A DNA stretch of 64,000 nucleotides from Paraburkholderia sp. (GTDB lineage Bacteria; Pseudomonadota; Gammaproteobacteria; Burkholderiales; Burkholderiaceae). The notes beneath the pieces were generated by a model. That model searched no databases and was not told where the DNA came from. It saw only the letters and a list, made by a program, of their open reading frames with translations. Location of the stretch: NCBI GenBank assembly GCA_004322045.1, contig SCRN01000022.1:38712-102711 (forward strand), in the 5' to 3' direction. This document shows positions 16,971-26,103 of this stretch, one piece after another. Every line of letters starts with the position of its first letter. Position 1 is the first letter of the stretch. The position numbers and the translations under genes were made by a program.

Positions 16971-17758
16971 CCGTGGGCTCCGGTCAACGCCGCATCCGCA
17001 CTGCCCATATAGGCCTGCATCACGAGCGCGTTCTTCGATACTTCGGCATAGCTGCCCTCGGCCAACACTTCCCCCCGTTGCAGGACGGTGATCGTATCGG
17101 AGATGCCCGCGATCACGTTCATGTTGTGCTCGACCATCAAGATGGTGCGGCCCGCCGAGACCTTCTTGATCAGCGCGGTCACGCGGTCGACGTCTTCGTG
17201 CCCCATGCCTTGAGTCGGCTCATCGAGCAGCATCAGCTCGGGCTCCATCGCCAACGTCGTCGCAATTTCCAGCGCGCGCTTGCGGCCGTACGACAGCTCG
17301 ACCGTGCGCGTATCGGCGAAATCGGTCAAACCCACTTGCTCGAGCAATGCGCGCGCCCGATCGTCGAGCCGAGTGAGCGTGCGCTCGCTGCGCCAGAAGT
17401 GATAAGCCGTGCCGAGCGAGCGCTGCAAGCCGATGCGCACGTTCTGCAATACGGTCAAGTGAGGAAAGACGGCCGAGATCTGAAACGAGCGGATGATGCC
17501 GCGCCGCGCGATCTGTGCGGGACGCTCGCGCGTGATGTCGACGTTGTTGAAGACGATCTGCCCGGCGCTAGGCTCGAGAAACTTCGTCAACAGGTTGAAG
17601 CAAGTCGTCTTGCCCGCGCCGTTGGGCCCGATCAACGCATGGATCGAGCCGCGACGCACTCGCAGGTTCACACCGTTCACGGCCGTGAAGCCCTTGAACT
17701 CTTTGGTCAGCCCGCGCGTTTCTAAAATCGTGTCGCCGAGAATCATGTCCCCTTCCAT
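16967..17758 (-). CDS. livG: Branched-chain amino acid ABC transporter ATPase LivG (operon 2)
   Basis: A 263-residue ABC ATPase with a normal Walker A (IGPNGAGKTT, residues about 39-48). It has the LivG Q-loop region IIRSFQISAVFPHLTVLQNV, a weak signature LSYGRKRALEIA and Walker B LMLLDEPTQGM. It is the first gene of operon 2 (livG-livF-livK-livH-livM). ATG 17758 gives MEGDMILGDT; the second Met (17746) is an equally possible start. The 291 bases upstream to the next gene hold no clear gene; a short AT-richer stretch near 17935-17985 may carry the promoter. Confidence 0.92.
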   Translation of the reverse strand: MEGDMILGDTILETRGLTKEFKGFTAVNGVNLRVRRGSIHALIGPNGAGKTTCFNLLTKFLEPSAGQIVFNNVDITRERPAQIARRGIIRSFQISAVFPHLTVLQNVRIGLQRSLGTAYHFWRSERTLTRLDDRARALLEQVGLTDFADTRTVELSYGRKRALEIATTLAMEPELMLLDEPTQGMGHEDVDRVTALIKKVSAGRTILMVEHNMNVIAGISDTITVLQRGEVLAEGSYAEVSKNALVMQAYMGSADAALTGAHG

Positions 17759-18049
17759 GCGAAGTCAGGCGAAACACTGCAGTGGCACGCGCTTGGGTCT
17801 TGCGCGTTGCATCGTAGTGCGTTGGCCGATGCGCTCCCTCGGTTATCGGAGCGCACGCCGGTTTTGGCATGGTGCATCATTGCGGAGAGGTCGGCCCCGC
17901 CCCATGCGGCATCGCGCATTGTCTCCCCATTGATGCAGCGCAATCATTGGGATTTGCACTAGTGCTTAATTGTCTCGTCAAGCAACGCCACGGCGCGAGC
18001 GTTGCTAAACGTGTGCACCGTTTGTGCAGCGCCGTGACGCACGTGCTCG

Positions 18050-19747
18050 TCACATCGCTGTCACGATCGGAGCGGCAGCGTCGGCGCGTGCCGATCGCGC
18101 CCGCTCGCGACGATCGGCGCGGATCATGTCGCTCGCGCGCTCGGCAATCATCAGCGTGGGCGAATTCGTATTGCCGGAGGTGATCGTCGGCATCACGGAC
18201 GCGTCGACCACGCGCAATCCCGCCACACCCAGCACGCGCAAGCGCGTATCGACCACGGCGCCGGGGTCGTTGCTCGTCCCCATGCGGCATGTTCCCACCG
18301 GATGAAAAATCGTCGTGCCGATTTCGCCGGCCGCGCGCGCCAGCTCTTCCTCGGTTCGATACTGCGGCCCAGGCAGAATCTCTTCCGGAAAATAGCGCGC
18401 GAGCGCGTTCGCTTGCACGATCCGGCGCGTGAGCCGCAGCGCGTTCGCGGCTACATGGCGATCGTAGTCGGTCGACAAGTAATTGGGTGCGATCGCCGGC
18501 GGCGCAAACGGGTCGGGCGATACGATGTGAATGCTGCCGCGCGAAGTCGGCCGCAAATGACAGGCCGACGCCGTAAAGGCATTGAAGCGATGCAAGGGCT
18601 CGCCGAAGCGATCGAGCGACAGCGGCTGCACGTGATACTCGATGTCGGGCCGCGTGATCGATGCATCGTTCTCGGCCGACTTGGCGAACGCGCCCAATTG
18701 CGACGGCGACATCGACATCGGCCCGCTGCGCCACAACGCGTACTGCATCGCGATCAGCATCTTGCCCCACCAATGCGCCGTCATCGTGTTGAGCGTGCGC
18801 ACGCCGCGCACCCTGTACGCCATCCGCAATTGCAGGTGATCTTGCAAGTTCTCGCCGACGCCGCGCAACTCATGCACGACCTCGATGCCGAGCCGCTGCA
18901 GACGCGCACCGTTGCCGATACCCGAGAGCTCGAGCAGTTGCGGCGAATTGACGGCGCCCGCCGCCAACACGACTTCGATGCGCGCCTGAGCGAAGCAATC
19001 GCGCGTGCCCGTCGCGCCGCCCCGGTAGGCCACGCCCGTGCAGCGCTTGCCATCGAAGGTCAGCCGCCGCACTTGCGCGCCGGTCACCACGGTCAAGTTC
19101 GGTCGCTCGAGTGCAGGCCTCAGGAATGCCTTCGACGCATTCCAGCGAATGCCGCGTTTCTGGTTGACTTCGAAATAGCCTACCCCGCTGTTGTTGCCGC
19201 GATTGAAATCGTCCGTGGCGGGGATACCGGCCTCTTGTGCGGCTTCTTTGAACGCTTCGAGCACCTTCCATCTCAAGCGCTGCTTTTCGACGCGCCACGG
19301 CCCGCCCGCGCCATGCCAGGCATTGGCCCCGCCGTGGTGGTCTTCGCTGCGTTTGAACACCGGCAACACTTCGTCCCAGGACCATGCCGGATCGCCCGTC
19401 ACGCGCGCCCACTCGTCGTAGTCCTCGCGCTGGCCGCGCATGTAGATCATGCCGTTGATCGACGAACTGCCGCCGAGCACTCTGCCGCGCGGATACGACA
19501 GCGCGCGGCCATTGAGCCCTGGCTCTTCAGCCGTGCGATAAAGCCAATCGGTACGCGGGTTGCCGATGCAATACAAATATCCGACCGGCACGTGAATCCA
19601 GGCGTAGTCGTCTTTGCCACCCGCCTCGATCAACAGCACGCTCACGTCGGCGTCTTCGCTCAGACGGTTCGCGAGCACGCACCCGGCCGTCCCGGCGCCT
19701 ACGATCACATAGTCGAACTGGCCTTCGAACATCGTTTCGTTTTTCAT
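18050..19747 (-). CDS. GMC-family FAD oxidoreductase (choline/alcohol dehydrogenase type)
   Basis: A 565-residue flavoprotein of the glucose-methanol-choline family. Residues about 11-40 form the FAD Rossmann loop (YVIVGAGTAGCVLANRLSED). GRVLGGSSSINGMIYMRG is the first GMC signature and AGAVNSPQLLELSGIG the second. The C-terminus carries the catalytic His region (TIFHPVGTCRMG) and ITSGNTNSPTLMIAERASD. This group includes BetA choline dehydrogenase and many alcohol dehydrogenases; the substrate here is unknown. There is no betB or betI neighbour, which argues against choline. I took ATG 19747 (MKNETMFEGQFDYV). A LysR regulator is divergent from it and probably controls it. Confidence 0.88.
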   Translation of the reverse strand: MKNETMFEGQFDYVIVGAGTAGCVLANRLSEDADVSVLLIEAGGKDDYAWIHVPVGYLYCIGNPRTDWLYRTAEEPGLNGRALSYPRGRVLGGSSSINGMIYMRGQREDYDEWARVTGDPAWSWDEVLPVFKRSEDHHGGANAWHGAGGPWRVEKQRLRWKVLEAFKEAAQEAGIPATDDFNRGNNSGVGYFEVNQKRGIRWNASKAFLRPALERPNLTVVTGAQVRRLTFDGKRCTGVAYRGGATGTRDCFAQARIEVVLAAGAVNSPQLLELSGIGNGARLQRLGIEVVHELRGVGENLQDHLQLRMAYRVRGVRTLNTMTAHWWGKMLIAMQYALWRSGPMSMSPSQLGAFAKSAENDASITRPDIEYHVQPLSLDRFGEPLHRFNAFTASACHLRPTSRGSIHIVSPDPFAPPAIAPNYLSTDYDRHVAANALRLTRRIVQANALARYFPEEILPGPQYRTEEELARAAGEIGTTIFHPVGTCRMGTSNDPGAVVDTRLRVLGVAGLRVVDASVMPTITSGNTNSPTLMIAERASDMIRADRRERARSARADAAAPIVTAM

Positions 19748-19811
19748 GGCGGCCTCAGAGAGCGCTATTTCGGAACGAAGCGTACCCGCCAACGCGCCGC
19801 CAAATCCAATG

Positions 19812-19825
19812 AGTTCTCGTGAACT
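19812..19825. promoter_or_regulatory. Dyad in the divergent GMC / LysR promoter region
   Basis: AGTTC-TCGT-GAACT is a perfect 5+5 bp dyad between the two divergent genes, 30 bp before the lysR start codon. LysR-type regulators usually bind a dyad in such a position to control both genes. No experiment supports this one; it is inferred from placement. Confidence 0.5.
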
Positions 19826-19854
19826 GCGATATAAGGCGCGCTAATATCACGCTC

Positions 19855-20751
19855 ATGGACCTTACTCTGCTTCGCGCCTTCGTCACGGTGGCGCGTACCG
19901 GCAATCTCACACGCGCGGCGGCTCAGCTTCATCTGACACAGCCGGCGGTCAGCCTGCAATTGAAGAACCTGCAGGAAGTGCTCGGGGTGACGCTGTTCTC
20001 GCGCACCTCGCACGGCTTGGCGCTGACACGCGATGGCCAAGCGCTGCTGCCACATGCCGAGCGGGCGCTGGCTGCCGCGGGCGACGTCGAGCGGGCGGCC
20101 TCGGCGCTGCGCCAGGAAGTGCGCGGCCGCTTGCGCATCGGCACGATCCTCGATCCGCAATTCTTGCGCTTGGGCGGCTTTCTGAAGCAACTCGTGGAAA
20201 CTTATCCTCAGCTCGAAACGGCGCTGCGTCATGGCATGTCGGGGTGGGTGCTCGAGCAAGTGCGCATGCGAGAACTCGACGTGGGGTATTACATCGGCCG
20301 GCCCGCCGACGATGGCATGACCGAGGGCCTCTTTCACGCGGCGATGCTCACGCGCTTCCAATATCGCGTGCTTGCGCCCGCCGGATGGAAAGAGCGCGTG
20401 GGCCGCTCGTCCGATTGGCGCGCACTCGCCGCGCTGCCGTGGATCTGGACGCCTCCGGCCTCGGTTCACAACCGGCTGCTCACGCGCGTGTTTGCGCAGG
20501 CGGGCGTCGAGCCGGTGAAGGTGGCCGAAGTCGATCAGGAAACGTCGATGCTCGATCTCGTGAAATCGGGCGTGGGCCTCTCGCTCGCTCGCGATTCGAT
20601 CGCGATCGCCGAAGCGCACACGCATGCCCTAACGATCGTCGAAGACGTGACAGTGCCCACCGAGCTCACATTCGTCGCATTGGCCGCGCGCAGGGAGGAA
20701 CCCGCGATCGCCGCGGCGTTCAAGCTCATCGAAGCGCAATGGGCCGTGTGA
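19855..20751 (+). CDS. LysR-family transcriptional regulator
   Basis: A 298-residue LysR-type regulator. The N-terminal winged helix begins MDLTLLRAFVTVARTGNLTRAAAQLHLTQPAVSLQLKNLQ, a textbook LysR helix-turn-helix. The rest is a type 2 periplasmic-like effector domain. It starts at ATG 19855, which puts the HTH at residue 1; earlier in-frame codons would read through the shared promoter. It is divergent from the GMC oxidoreductase gene (107 bp between starts), which is the most likely target. The effector is unknown. Confidence 0.93.
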   Translation: MDLTLLRAFVTVARTGNLTRAAAQLHLTQPAVSLQLKNLQEVLGVTLFSRTSHGLALTRDGQALLPHAERALAAAGDVERAASALRQEVRGRLRIGTILDPQFLRLGGFLKQLVETYPQLETALRHGMSGWVLEQVRMRELDVGYYIGRPADDGMTEGLFHAAMLTRFQYRVLAPAGWKERVGRSSDWRALAALPWIWTPPASVHNRLLTRVFAQAGVEPVKVAEVDQETSMLDLVKSGVGLSLARDSIAIAEAHTHALTIVEDVTVPTELTFVALAARREEPAIAAAFKLIEAQWAV

Positions 20752-21008
20752 GCGCGAGCGCCGCGATTTGCGCGACGCGCCCCGGTGCTTTTTGATAGAT
20801 TAGCGCTTCGCGCCCCGCTCCTCGAACCGGTGCGCGTTTCCTTCTTCGCTTCGCATTGCTCGTTTTCGTTTCGCGCTTCTCGTTGTCCTCACACGATTGT
20901 CGGTGCGCCCTTCCCCCTTGGCCGCATCGACCCGTTCGCCGATCGGACCGATCAATCCAATCGGTCGGCGCCCGCCCGTCTCACCCTACGTTTGCATAGG
21001 AGCCCGAC

Positions 21009-21539
21009 ATGGCACGCAACATCGAACTCAAAGCGCGCGCCCGCGCATTCGAGGAGCTGCGCGAGCGCGCTGCCTCGCTCGCCGACGACGCCCCGCTCAT
21101 CTTTCGCCAGCAAGATTTCTTTTACGACGTGCCGCGAGGCCGTCTGAAGTTACGCCAGTTCGACGACGGCACGCCCTCCGAACTGATCTTCTATCAACGC
21201 GACGATAAGGATGGGCCGAAAGCGTCGTACTACACGCGCAGCCCGGTCACGAACCCAGAAGCGATGCATGCCTTGCTGGCCACCGCCCTGACGACGCGCG
21301 GCATCGTCACGAAGGAGCGCCAGGTCTATCTCGTCGGGCGCACGCGCATTCACTTGGACCGCGTCGACGGCCTGGGCGATTTCGTCGAACTCGAAGTCGT
21401 GCTGCAGCCGGAAGACGACGAAGCGAGCGGCACTGCCGAAGCGCATGCGGTATTCGCGAAGCTCGGCGTGCCGCAGTCCGATCTCGTGGCGCGCGCTTAT
21501 GTCGACCTGCTCAACGAGTTGGGAACGCAAGCCGCCTGA
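21009..21539 (+). CDS. CYTH-domain protein (class IV adenylate cyclase / triphosphatase superfamily)
   Basis: A 176-residue CYTH-fold protein. MARNIELKARA supplies the N-terminal E-x-K metal-binding element, and the alternating charged strands KLRQFDD, LIFYQRDD, YLVGRTRIHLDRVDGLGDFVELEVVL match the triphosphate tunnel of CyaB/ThTPase-like proteins. Members hydrolyse inorganic or thiamine triphosphate, or make cAMP; sequence alone cannot tell which. It is preceded by a good spacing from GGAG and a 257-bp upstream gap in which I see no gene. There is no adjacent CHAD domain gene. Confidence 0.82.
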   Translation: MARNIELKARARAFEELRERAASLADDAPLIFRQQDFFYDVPRGRLKLRQFDDGTPSELIFYQRDDKDGPKASYYTRSPVTNPEAMHALLATALTTRGIVTKERQVYLVGRTRIHLDRVDGLGDFVELEVVLQPEDDEASGTAEAHAVFAKLGVPQSDLVARAYVDLLNELGTQAA

Positions 21540-21716
21540 GCGCTGAGCGAGCCCGGCCAGCCGGCCATCCAAAAGCGACGTTTCGCTGACGCCCGGGTGG
21601 GCCTCAGCGTCATCGGCACGATTGTGAAAGAATGGCCCGATGGGCTTCGGCCGAGCGATGCAACGTGGTTCGGCGTTGCGGGTCAGCCCAGCTCATGGAT
21701 GAAAGGAGGCGATGCA

Positions 21717-22013
21717 ATGATCCACAAATTGACTTCCGAGGAACGCGCGACGGCGCTCGCTAGTCTGAAGGGCTGGCAGGCCGTCGCCGGCCGCGACGCG
21801 ATCCACCGGCAATTCAAGTTCGCCGATTTCAACGAGGCTTTCGGTTTCATGACGCGCGTCGCGCTCAAGGCGCAGGAGATGAACCATCATCCGGAATGGT
21901 TCAACGTCTATCAAACCGTCGACATCACGTTGAGCACGCACGAAGCGAACGGCGTGACCGAGCGCGACGTCGAATTGGCCCGATTCATCGATGGCGCCGC
22001 GCGCCATCCCTAG
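21717..22013 (+). CDS. Pterin-4a-carbinolamine dehydratase (PhhB/PCD family)
   Basis: A 98-residue enzyme that dehydrates 4a-hydroxytetrahydrobiopterin formed by aromatic amino acid hydroxylases. The signature is clear: [35 protein letters not shown], with the His-His pair and the downstream H of the active site. ATG 21717 was chosen since AAAGGAGGCG lies just upstream. phhA (phenylalanine hydroxylase) is not in the window, so the dehydratase gene is separated from its usual partner. Confidence 0.92.
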   Translation: MIHKLTSEERATALASLKGWQAVAGRDAIHRQFKFADFNEAFGFMTRVALKAQEMNHHPEWFNVYQTVDITLSTHEANGVTERDVELARFIDGAARHP

Positions 22014-22047
22014 CGGCCAACGCCCGCCGCGGCCCGCGCGCGATCCC

Positions 22048-22269
22048 TCATCCTCGGATGGCGCGCTGGTATTGTTCCCAGGCATCGCGAGCGGCCGGGT
22101 CCAACCCGTCTGCCGGCAGGCTGGCCTGACGCTGTACAATCAGCAGCGCATACGGCTTGGAGAGCGCGCTAGCCTCCTTGCACAAGCTGAGCTCGTCACC
22201 GCTCGCAGGCGAGCGGGTGCGCCAAAAGTTGATCGCGGCTTCTAGTTCGTTGATCGTGATCTCGGACAT
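22048..22269 (-). CDS. Small DUF3717-type protein
   Basis: A 73-residue predicted soluble protein: MSEITINELEAAINFWRTRSP at the start, then a helical stretch containing CKEASALSKPYALLIVQRQ and DAARDAWEQYQRAI. It resembles small DUF3717 proteins found across Burkholderia, where the function is unknown. I took the start at ATG 22269 since this gives the common N-terminus; the upstream frame continues to 22371 without family resemblance. It is convergent with the dehydratase gene. Confidence 0.65.
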   Translation of the reverse strand: MSEITINELEAAINFWRTRSPASGDELSLCKEASALSKPYALLIVQRQASLPADGLDPAARDAWEQYQRAIRG

Positions 22270-22400
22270 GGTTCGTGATGTTGGCCTGGGGCGCCCGACT
22301 GAGCTTTTTTCTTGCAGCGGCAAGCTCGCTGTGTGGCCAAGAAGGCATCGCCGGTCGGCGTTGCTAGACACGCGTAACTCATTGTACTTGAGCGAATTCC

Positions 22401-23087
22401 ATGCGACTCCTCCTGATCGAAGACGACCGCCCCATCGCGCGCGGCATCCAAAGCAGCCTCGAACAAGCCGGTTTCACCGTCGACATGGTTCACGACGGTA
22501 TCTTCGCTGAACAGGCGCTCACGCAAAACCGGCACGAACTCGTGATCCTCGACCTCGGCTTACCCGGGGTCGACGGCATGACGCTATTATCGCGCTTTAG
22601 GCAAGCGAACCGCCATACGCCCGTCATCGTGCTGACCGCGCGCGACGAGCTCAACGATCGTGTGCAGGGCTTGAACGCCGGCGCCGACGACTACATGCTC
22701 AAGCCGTTCGAGCCCGCCGAGCTCGAGGCGCGCATCCGCGCCGTGATGCGGCGCAGCGGGCCGCACAGCGATACGCCGCGGCCCGAAGTTTCGCTGGGCG
22801 GCGTGCGCTTATCCGGTGTCGATCGCCGCATTTTCAACGACGACAAACCGCTCGAGCTTTCCCCGCGCGAATTCGCCGTGCTCGAAATGCTATTGTTGCG
22901 CCACGGCCGCGTCGTCAGCAAAGCGCAGTTGCAGGATCATCTGACGCACTTCGGCGGCGACCTCGGCGATACGGCCATTGAGGTCTACGTGCATCGCGTG
23001 CGCAAAAAATTGGAAAGTTGCCGCGTGGAAATCGTGACCGTGCGCGGTTTCGGTTACCTGCTGCAGGAAATCCGGACCGCGTCGTAA
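22401..23087 (+). CDS. OmpR-family response regulator (TctD/QseB-like)
   Basis: A 228-residue two-component response regulator. The receiver domain has the acidic pair EDD at residues 7-9, phospho-acceptor Asp51 in LVILDLGLPGVDG, Thr in VIVLTARD and Lys in YMLKPFEPAELEARI. The C-terminal winged helix contains LELSPREFAVLEMLLLRHGRV and the recognition end VYVHRVRKKLE. It is followed by its cognate kinase gene, 119 bp later. The pair most resembles TctD/TctE or QseB/QseC types. No tricarboxylate transporter lies nearby, so the target is unknown. Confidence 0.93.
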   Translation: MRLLLIEDDRPIARGIQSSLEQAGFTVDMVHDGIFAEQALTQNRHELVILDLGLPGVDGMTLLSRFRQANRHTPVIVLTARDELNDRVQGLNAGADDYMLKPFEPAELEARIRAVMRRSGPHSDTPRPEVSLGGVRLSGVDRRIFNDDKPLELSPREFAVLEMLLLRHGRVVSKAQLQDHLTHFGGDLGDTAIEVYVHRVRKKLESCRVEIVTVRGFGYLLQEIRTAS

Positions 23088-23206
23088 CGAGCGCGCTCGC
23101 GCGCGGCCAGCGCCCGCCTGCCAATAGCGGCCGCGCGCTGTCTCACTGCCTGCCTGCCGCGGGCAAGGCGCGCGAACCCCCGGCCCCTATCCTACGATCT
23201 ATCGCC

Positions 23207-24691
23207 ATGCCGCCCGTCGCTGCGACCAGCCTGCGCCGTTCGCTTTTGCGACGGCTCGCCGCGCCGCTGTCGATGCTCGCGTTGATGAGCGGCCTCATCG
23301 CCTATTGGCTCGCCTGGCAATACACGCAGCATGTCATCGACCGCTCGCTGGCCGATCTGGCAACGGCAATCTCGAAGCAAGTTCAATTGGCCGGGCCGAA
23401 CGCCCGCTCGACCGTCCCGCCGCTCGCGCAGGCGATGTTCTCCGACCCCAGCGACAACCTCATCTACCGGATCAGTGACGGTGAGCACGAGATCGCCGGC
23501 GAGCCGGCGCTGCCGCTGTTCGGCACGCGCGTGAGCGAGCAGCGCGCGGCCTTCGTATTCGAAGCGCAGTACGCGGGCAAACACGTGCGCGTCGCGCAGG
23601 TACGCGTGTTGCAGGATGTCGGCAACCCGATCATCGTCGAAGTGGCTCAGCCTCTGCGACATCGCTATCGCATCGCGGCCGAGTTCCTCGTCGCCATCAT
23701 GATGCCGCTGCTGCTGTTGCTGCTCGCCGGCTGGGGCATCGTCTGGCGGGTGGTCAATCAGCAACTCAATCCGTTGACCGTGCTCGCCGATTCGTTGAAC
23801 AAGCAGACGCATATGTCGCTCGAGCCTGTCGACGAAACCTATGTCCCGGTCGAAATCCAGCCGTTGACGAGCGCGATGAATGCGTTGCTCGTGCGGTTGA
23901 AGACCGCTCTCGAAGCACAAAGAAAATTCATTGCCGACGCTGCACACCAACTGCGCACGCCGCTGACTGCGGTCAAGCTCCACGCTGAGCAAGCGGGGAA
24001 CGCACGCGATCCGAGCCAGACGCTCGTTGCCGTGCGCGAAGTGCGCGCGGCGGCCGATCGCGCGGTGCGGCTGTCCAACCAATTGCTCTCGCTCGCGCGC
24101 GCCGAGCCGGGCGAGCAAACGGCGCGCTTCACCGAACTGGACATCGCGGGGCTCGCGTTCGAAACGGGGGCGGAGTGGGTACCGCGCGCGTTGGCCGCGC
24201 GTGTCGATCTAGGCTTTCAGCGCTTGGACGATCCGGCCAACGACAAACCGCTGCTCGTGCTCGGCAATGCGGTGTTGCTGCGTGAAGTCATTGCCAATCT
24301 GCTCGACAACGCGCTCAAATACCTGCCGTCGGCACGTGTCGCGGGCGCCAATGTCACCGTGAGCGTGACCGAAGTAAGAGATGAGCAGGGCGTCCGGTTT
24401 GCGGAAATCGCGGTGGAAGACAACGGCTCCGGCGTGCCGGTGGCCCTGCAAGCCGATCTGTTCAAGCGGTTCTTTCGCGGCGACCGGCACGATACCGCCG
24501 ATGCCAGCGTGGACGCGGGCGCGGGCCTTGGCCTTGCCATCGTCCACGACATCATGAGCTTGCACGGCGGCAGCGTGCGCTACGAGGATGCGACGGGCGG
24601 CGGAGCGCGATTCGTATTGCGCGTACCCCTGGCGACCCATACGGACGCCGAGCGAACGGCGAGCGCCGGCGCCCATGCGCCGCTCAGCTAG
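23207..24691 (+). CDS. Sensor histidine kinase (TctE/QseC-like)
   Basis: A 494-residue inner-membrane kinase. A first helix (near residues 15-38) and a second near residues 165-185 (ILLLLLAGWGIVW area) flank a periplasmic N-terminal domain like that of 2CSK kinases. A linker follows, then the phospho-accepting His in DAAHQLRTPLTAVKLHAEQ (about residue 247). The ATP-binding domain has N-box NLLDNALKYL, G1 DNGSGVP and G2 GAGLGLAIVHDI. Start ATG 23207 was chosen to put the first helix near the N-terminus. It is translated after the response regulator, and its 3' end overlaps the convergent SET gene by 8 bp. Confidence 0.92.
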   Translation: MPPVAATSLRRSLLRRLAAPLSMLALMSGLIAYWLAWQYTQHVIDRSLADLATAISKQVQLAGPNARSTVPPLAQAMFSDPSDNLIYRISDGEHEIAGEPALPLFGTRVSEQRAAFVFEAQYAGKHVRVAQVRVLQDVGNPIIVEVAQPLRHRYRIAAEFLVAIMMPLLLLLLAGWGIVWRVVNQQLNPLTVLADSLNKQTHMSLEPVDETYVPVEIQPLTSAMNALLVRLKTALEAQRKFIADAAHQLRTPLTAVKLHAEQAGNARDPSQTLVAVREVRAAADRAVRLSNQLLSLARAEPGEQTARFTELDIAGLAFETGAEWVPRALAARVDLGFQRLDDPANDKPLLVLGNAVLLREVIANLLDNALKYLPSARVAGANVTVSVTEVRDEQGVRFAEIAVEDNGSGVPVALQADLFKRFFRGDRHDTADASVDAGAGLGLAIVHDIMSLHGGSVRYEDATGGGARFVLRVPLATHTDAERTASAGAHAPLS

Positions 24692-25166
24692 CTCGAGCGC
24701 CTTTCTTTTTCTTCGGGCCGTCCTTGGGCGCAAGCATCGTTCCCCGGCACTTGCGCGCGCCGCAGTGACACGCATATTCCTTTTTGAGCTTCTTGCTCTG
24801 GCGCGCATCGATGACGAGGCCGTAGTCGTAAAACAACTCGTCATCGGCCGGGATATCGCGCAACGCGTGAATGAAAACGTGGCCATCGACCTCTTCGGCC
24901 TCGCAATTGGGCGCGCACGAATGGTTGATCCAGCGCGCGCTGTTGCCGCCGACTTTGCCATCGATGACGTGGCCGTCCTCGAGCGCGAAATAGAACGTGT
25001 GGTTGGGCTCCGCGGGATTGTGCGGGTGCCGCCGCAAAGCTTCCTTCCACGAGATGCGCTCACCCTTGTATTCCAGCAGACGCTCACCCGCCTTCAGCGG
25101 CACGGCAGCAAAGACGCCTTTGCCATGCACGCCGGACCGGCGCACGACCAACTTGCGTGAACTCAT
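24684..25166 (-). CDS. SET-domain protein (putative protein lysine methyltransferase)
   Basis: A 160-residue protein that is nearly all SET domain. Visible motifs are HGKGVFA (SET start, SAM loop), RWINHSCAPNCEAE (the N-H-S-C pseudoknot motif), ELFYDYG (catalytic Tyr region) and a post-SET zinc cluster CHCGARKCRGTML. The tail is Lys-rich (GPKKKKGARAS). SET proteins methylate lysine side chains; the bacterial targets are mostly unproven. Similar small SET genes occur in many Burkholderiales, possibly from an old transfer. The gene is convergent with the kinase gene and 64 bp from the amidotransferase gene. Confidence 0.88.
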   Translation of the reverse strand: MSSRKLVVRRSGVHGKGVFAAVPLKAGERLLEYKGERISWKEALRRHPHNPAEPNHTFYFALEDGHVIDGKVGGNSARWINHSCAPNCEAEEVDGHVFIHALRDIPADDELFYDYGLVIDARQSKKLKKEYACHCGARKCRGTMLAPKDGPKKKKGARAS

Positions 25167-25230
25167 CGATCAATCCTCAGAAAAGCCTATGTGCCGCCGG
25201 TGCGGCATTGCGTTCGAAAATTTCGCAATC

Positions 25231-25950
25231 TTAACTCTGCGCCGGCGCGAGCGCGTCGAGCCATTCGCCGAACGCCGCGCGCGCCGCTCGTTCCAATGCT
25301 GGGCTCAAGCGTTCGGTATCGGCGCGCAACTGCTTGGCGTCGATCCCGGGCGTCGACTCGATCTCGTTCGCATGACCGATCAACCACCGCTCGAAGCGGT
25401 CGCCGCGGATTTCAGGATGACACTGCAACCCGAGCACGTTCGCCCCCCAGGAAAACGCCTGATTCTCACAGACGTTCGTTGAGGCGAGCCGCACCGCATC
25501 GACCGGCAAATCGAACATATCCCCATGCCAGTGCAGCATCGACGTGTGCGCGCCGTCGAAATGGCGCATCGGCGAATTGCGCCCCGCCTCGGTCAACGTG
25601 AGATCGGCCCAGCCGATCTCCTTGCGCCCCATAGCATGGACGCGCGCGCCGAGCACACGGGCAATCAATTGCGCCCCAAGACAAATGCCTAGCGTCGGTA
25701 GACCTGCGGCAATCCTTTTTTCGAGCAATGCGAGCAGGGGCTTGAGCGTCGGATAGGACGCATCGTCGAAGGCGCTGATGGGGCCGCCCAGAACGACAGT
25801 CAGCGCCGGGGCCTCGGGGTTGGGCGCCTCGACGCGGGCGAGACCGACGTCCAGATAGCGCACGAACCACGCGCGCTCGCCGAGCACTTGCTCTAGGCTA
25901 CCGAGATCCTCGAAATGGACATGACGGACGGCGAGCACTTCTCGATTCAT
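25231..25950 (-). CDS. Class I glutamine amidotransferase
   Basis: A 239-residue stand-alone glutaminase-fold protein. The nucleophile elbow is GLPTLGICLGAQLIARVLGA, with Cys in the G-x-C-x-G turn. The catalytic His-Glu pair appears as LQCHPEIRGD. It resembles GuaA-type amidotransferase subunits (YfeJ-like) used in small-molecule detoxification or biosynthesis, but no synthetase partner is next to it. The acceptor is unknown. It is transcribed in the same direction as the MarR gene after a 153-bp gap and could be in its regulon (inference). Confidence 0.88.
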   Translation of the reverse strand: MNREVLAVRHVHFEDLGSLEQVLGERAWFVRYLDVGLARVEAPNPEAPALTVVLGGPISAFDDASYPTLKPLLALLEKRIAAGLPTLGICLGAQLIARVLGARVHAMGRKEIGWADLTLTEAGRNSPMRHFDGAHTSMLHWHGDMFDLPVDAVRLASTNVCENQAFSWGANVLGLQCHPEIRGDRFERWLIGHANEIESTPGIDAKQLRADTERLSPALERAARAAFGEWLDALAPAQS

Positions 25951-26103
25951 CGAATCCTCACGGCGAGAGGACGGCCCCGCGGCTCACGCGCGGCATTCGG
26001 CGCCGTACGAGGCGCATTGCGGCGTAGCGGGCGCATCGACGCCTCGCGACTACGGTCGACTGCAGGCCAACCGCCGCCGGGACCGAAATGTGGATGGGGT
26101 AAG

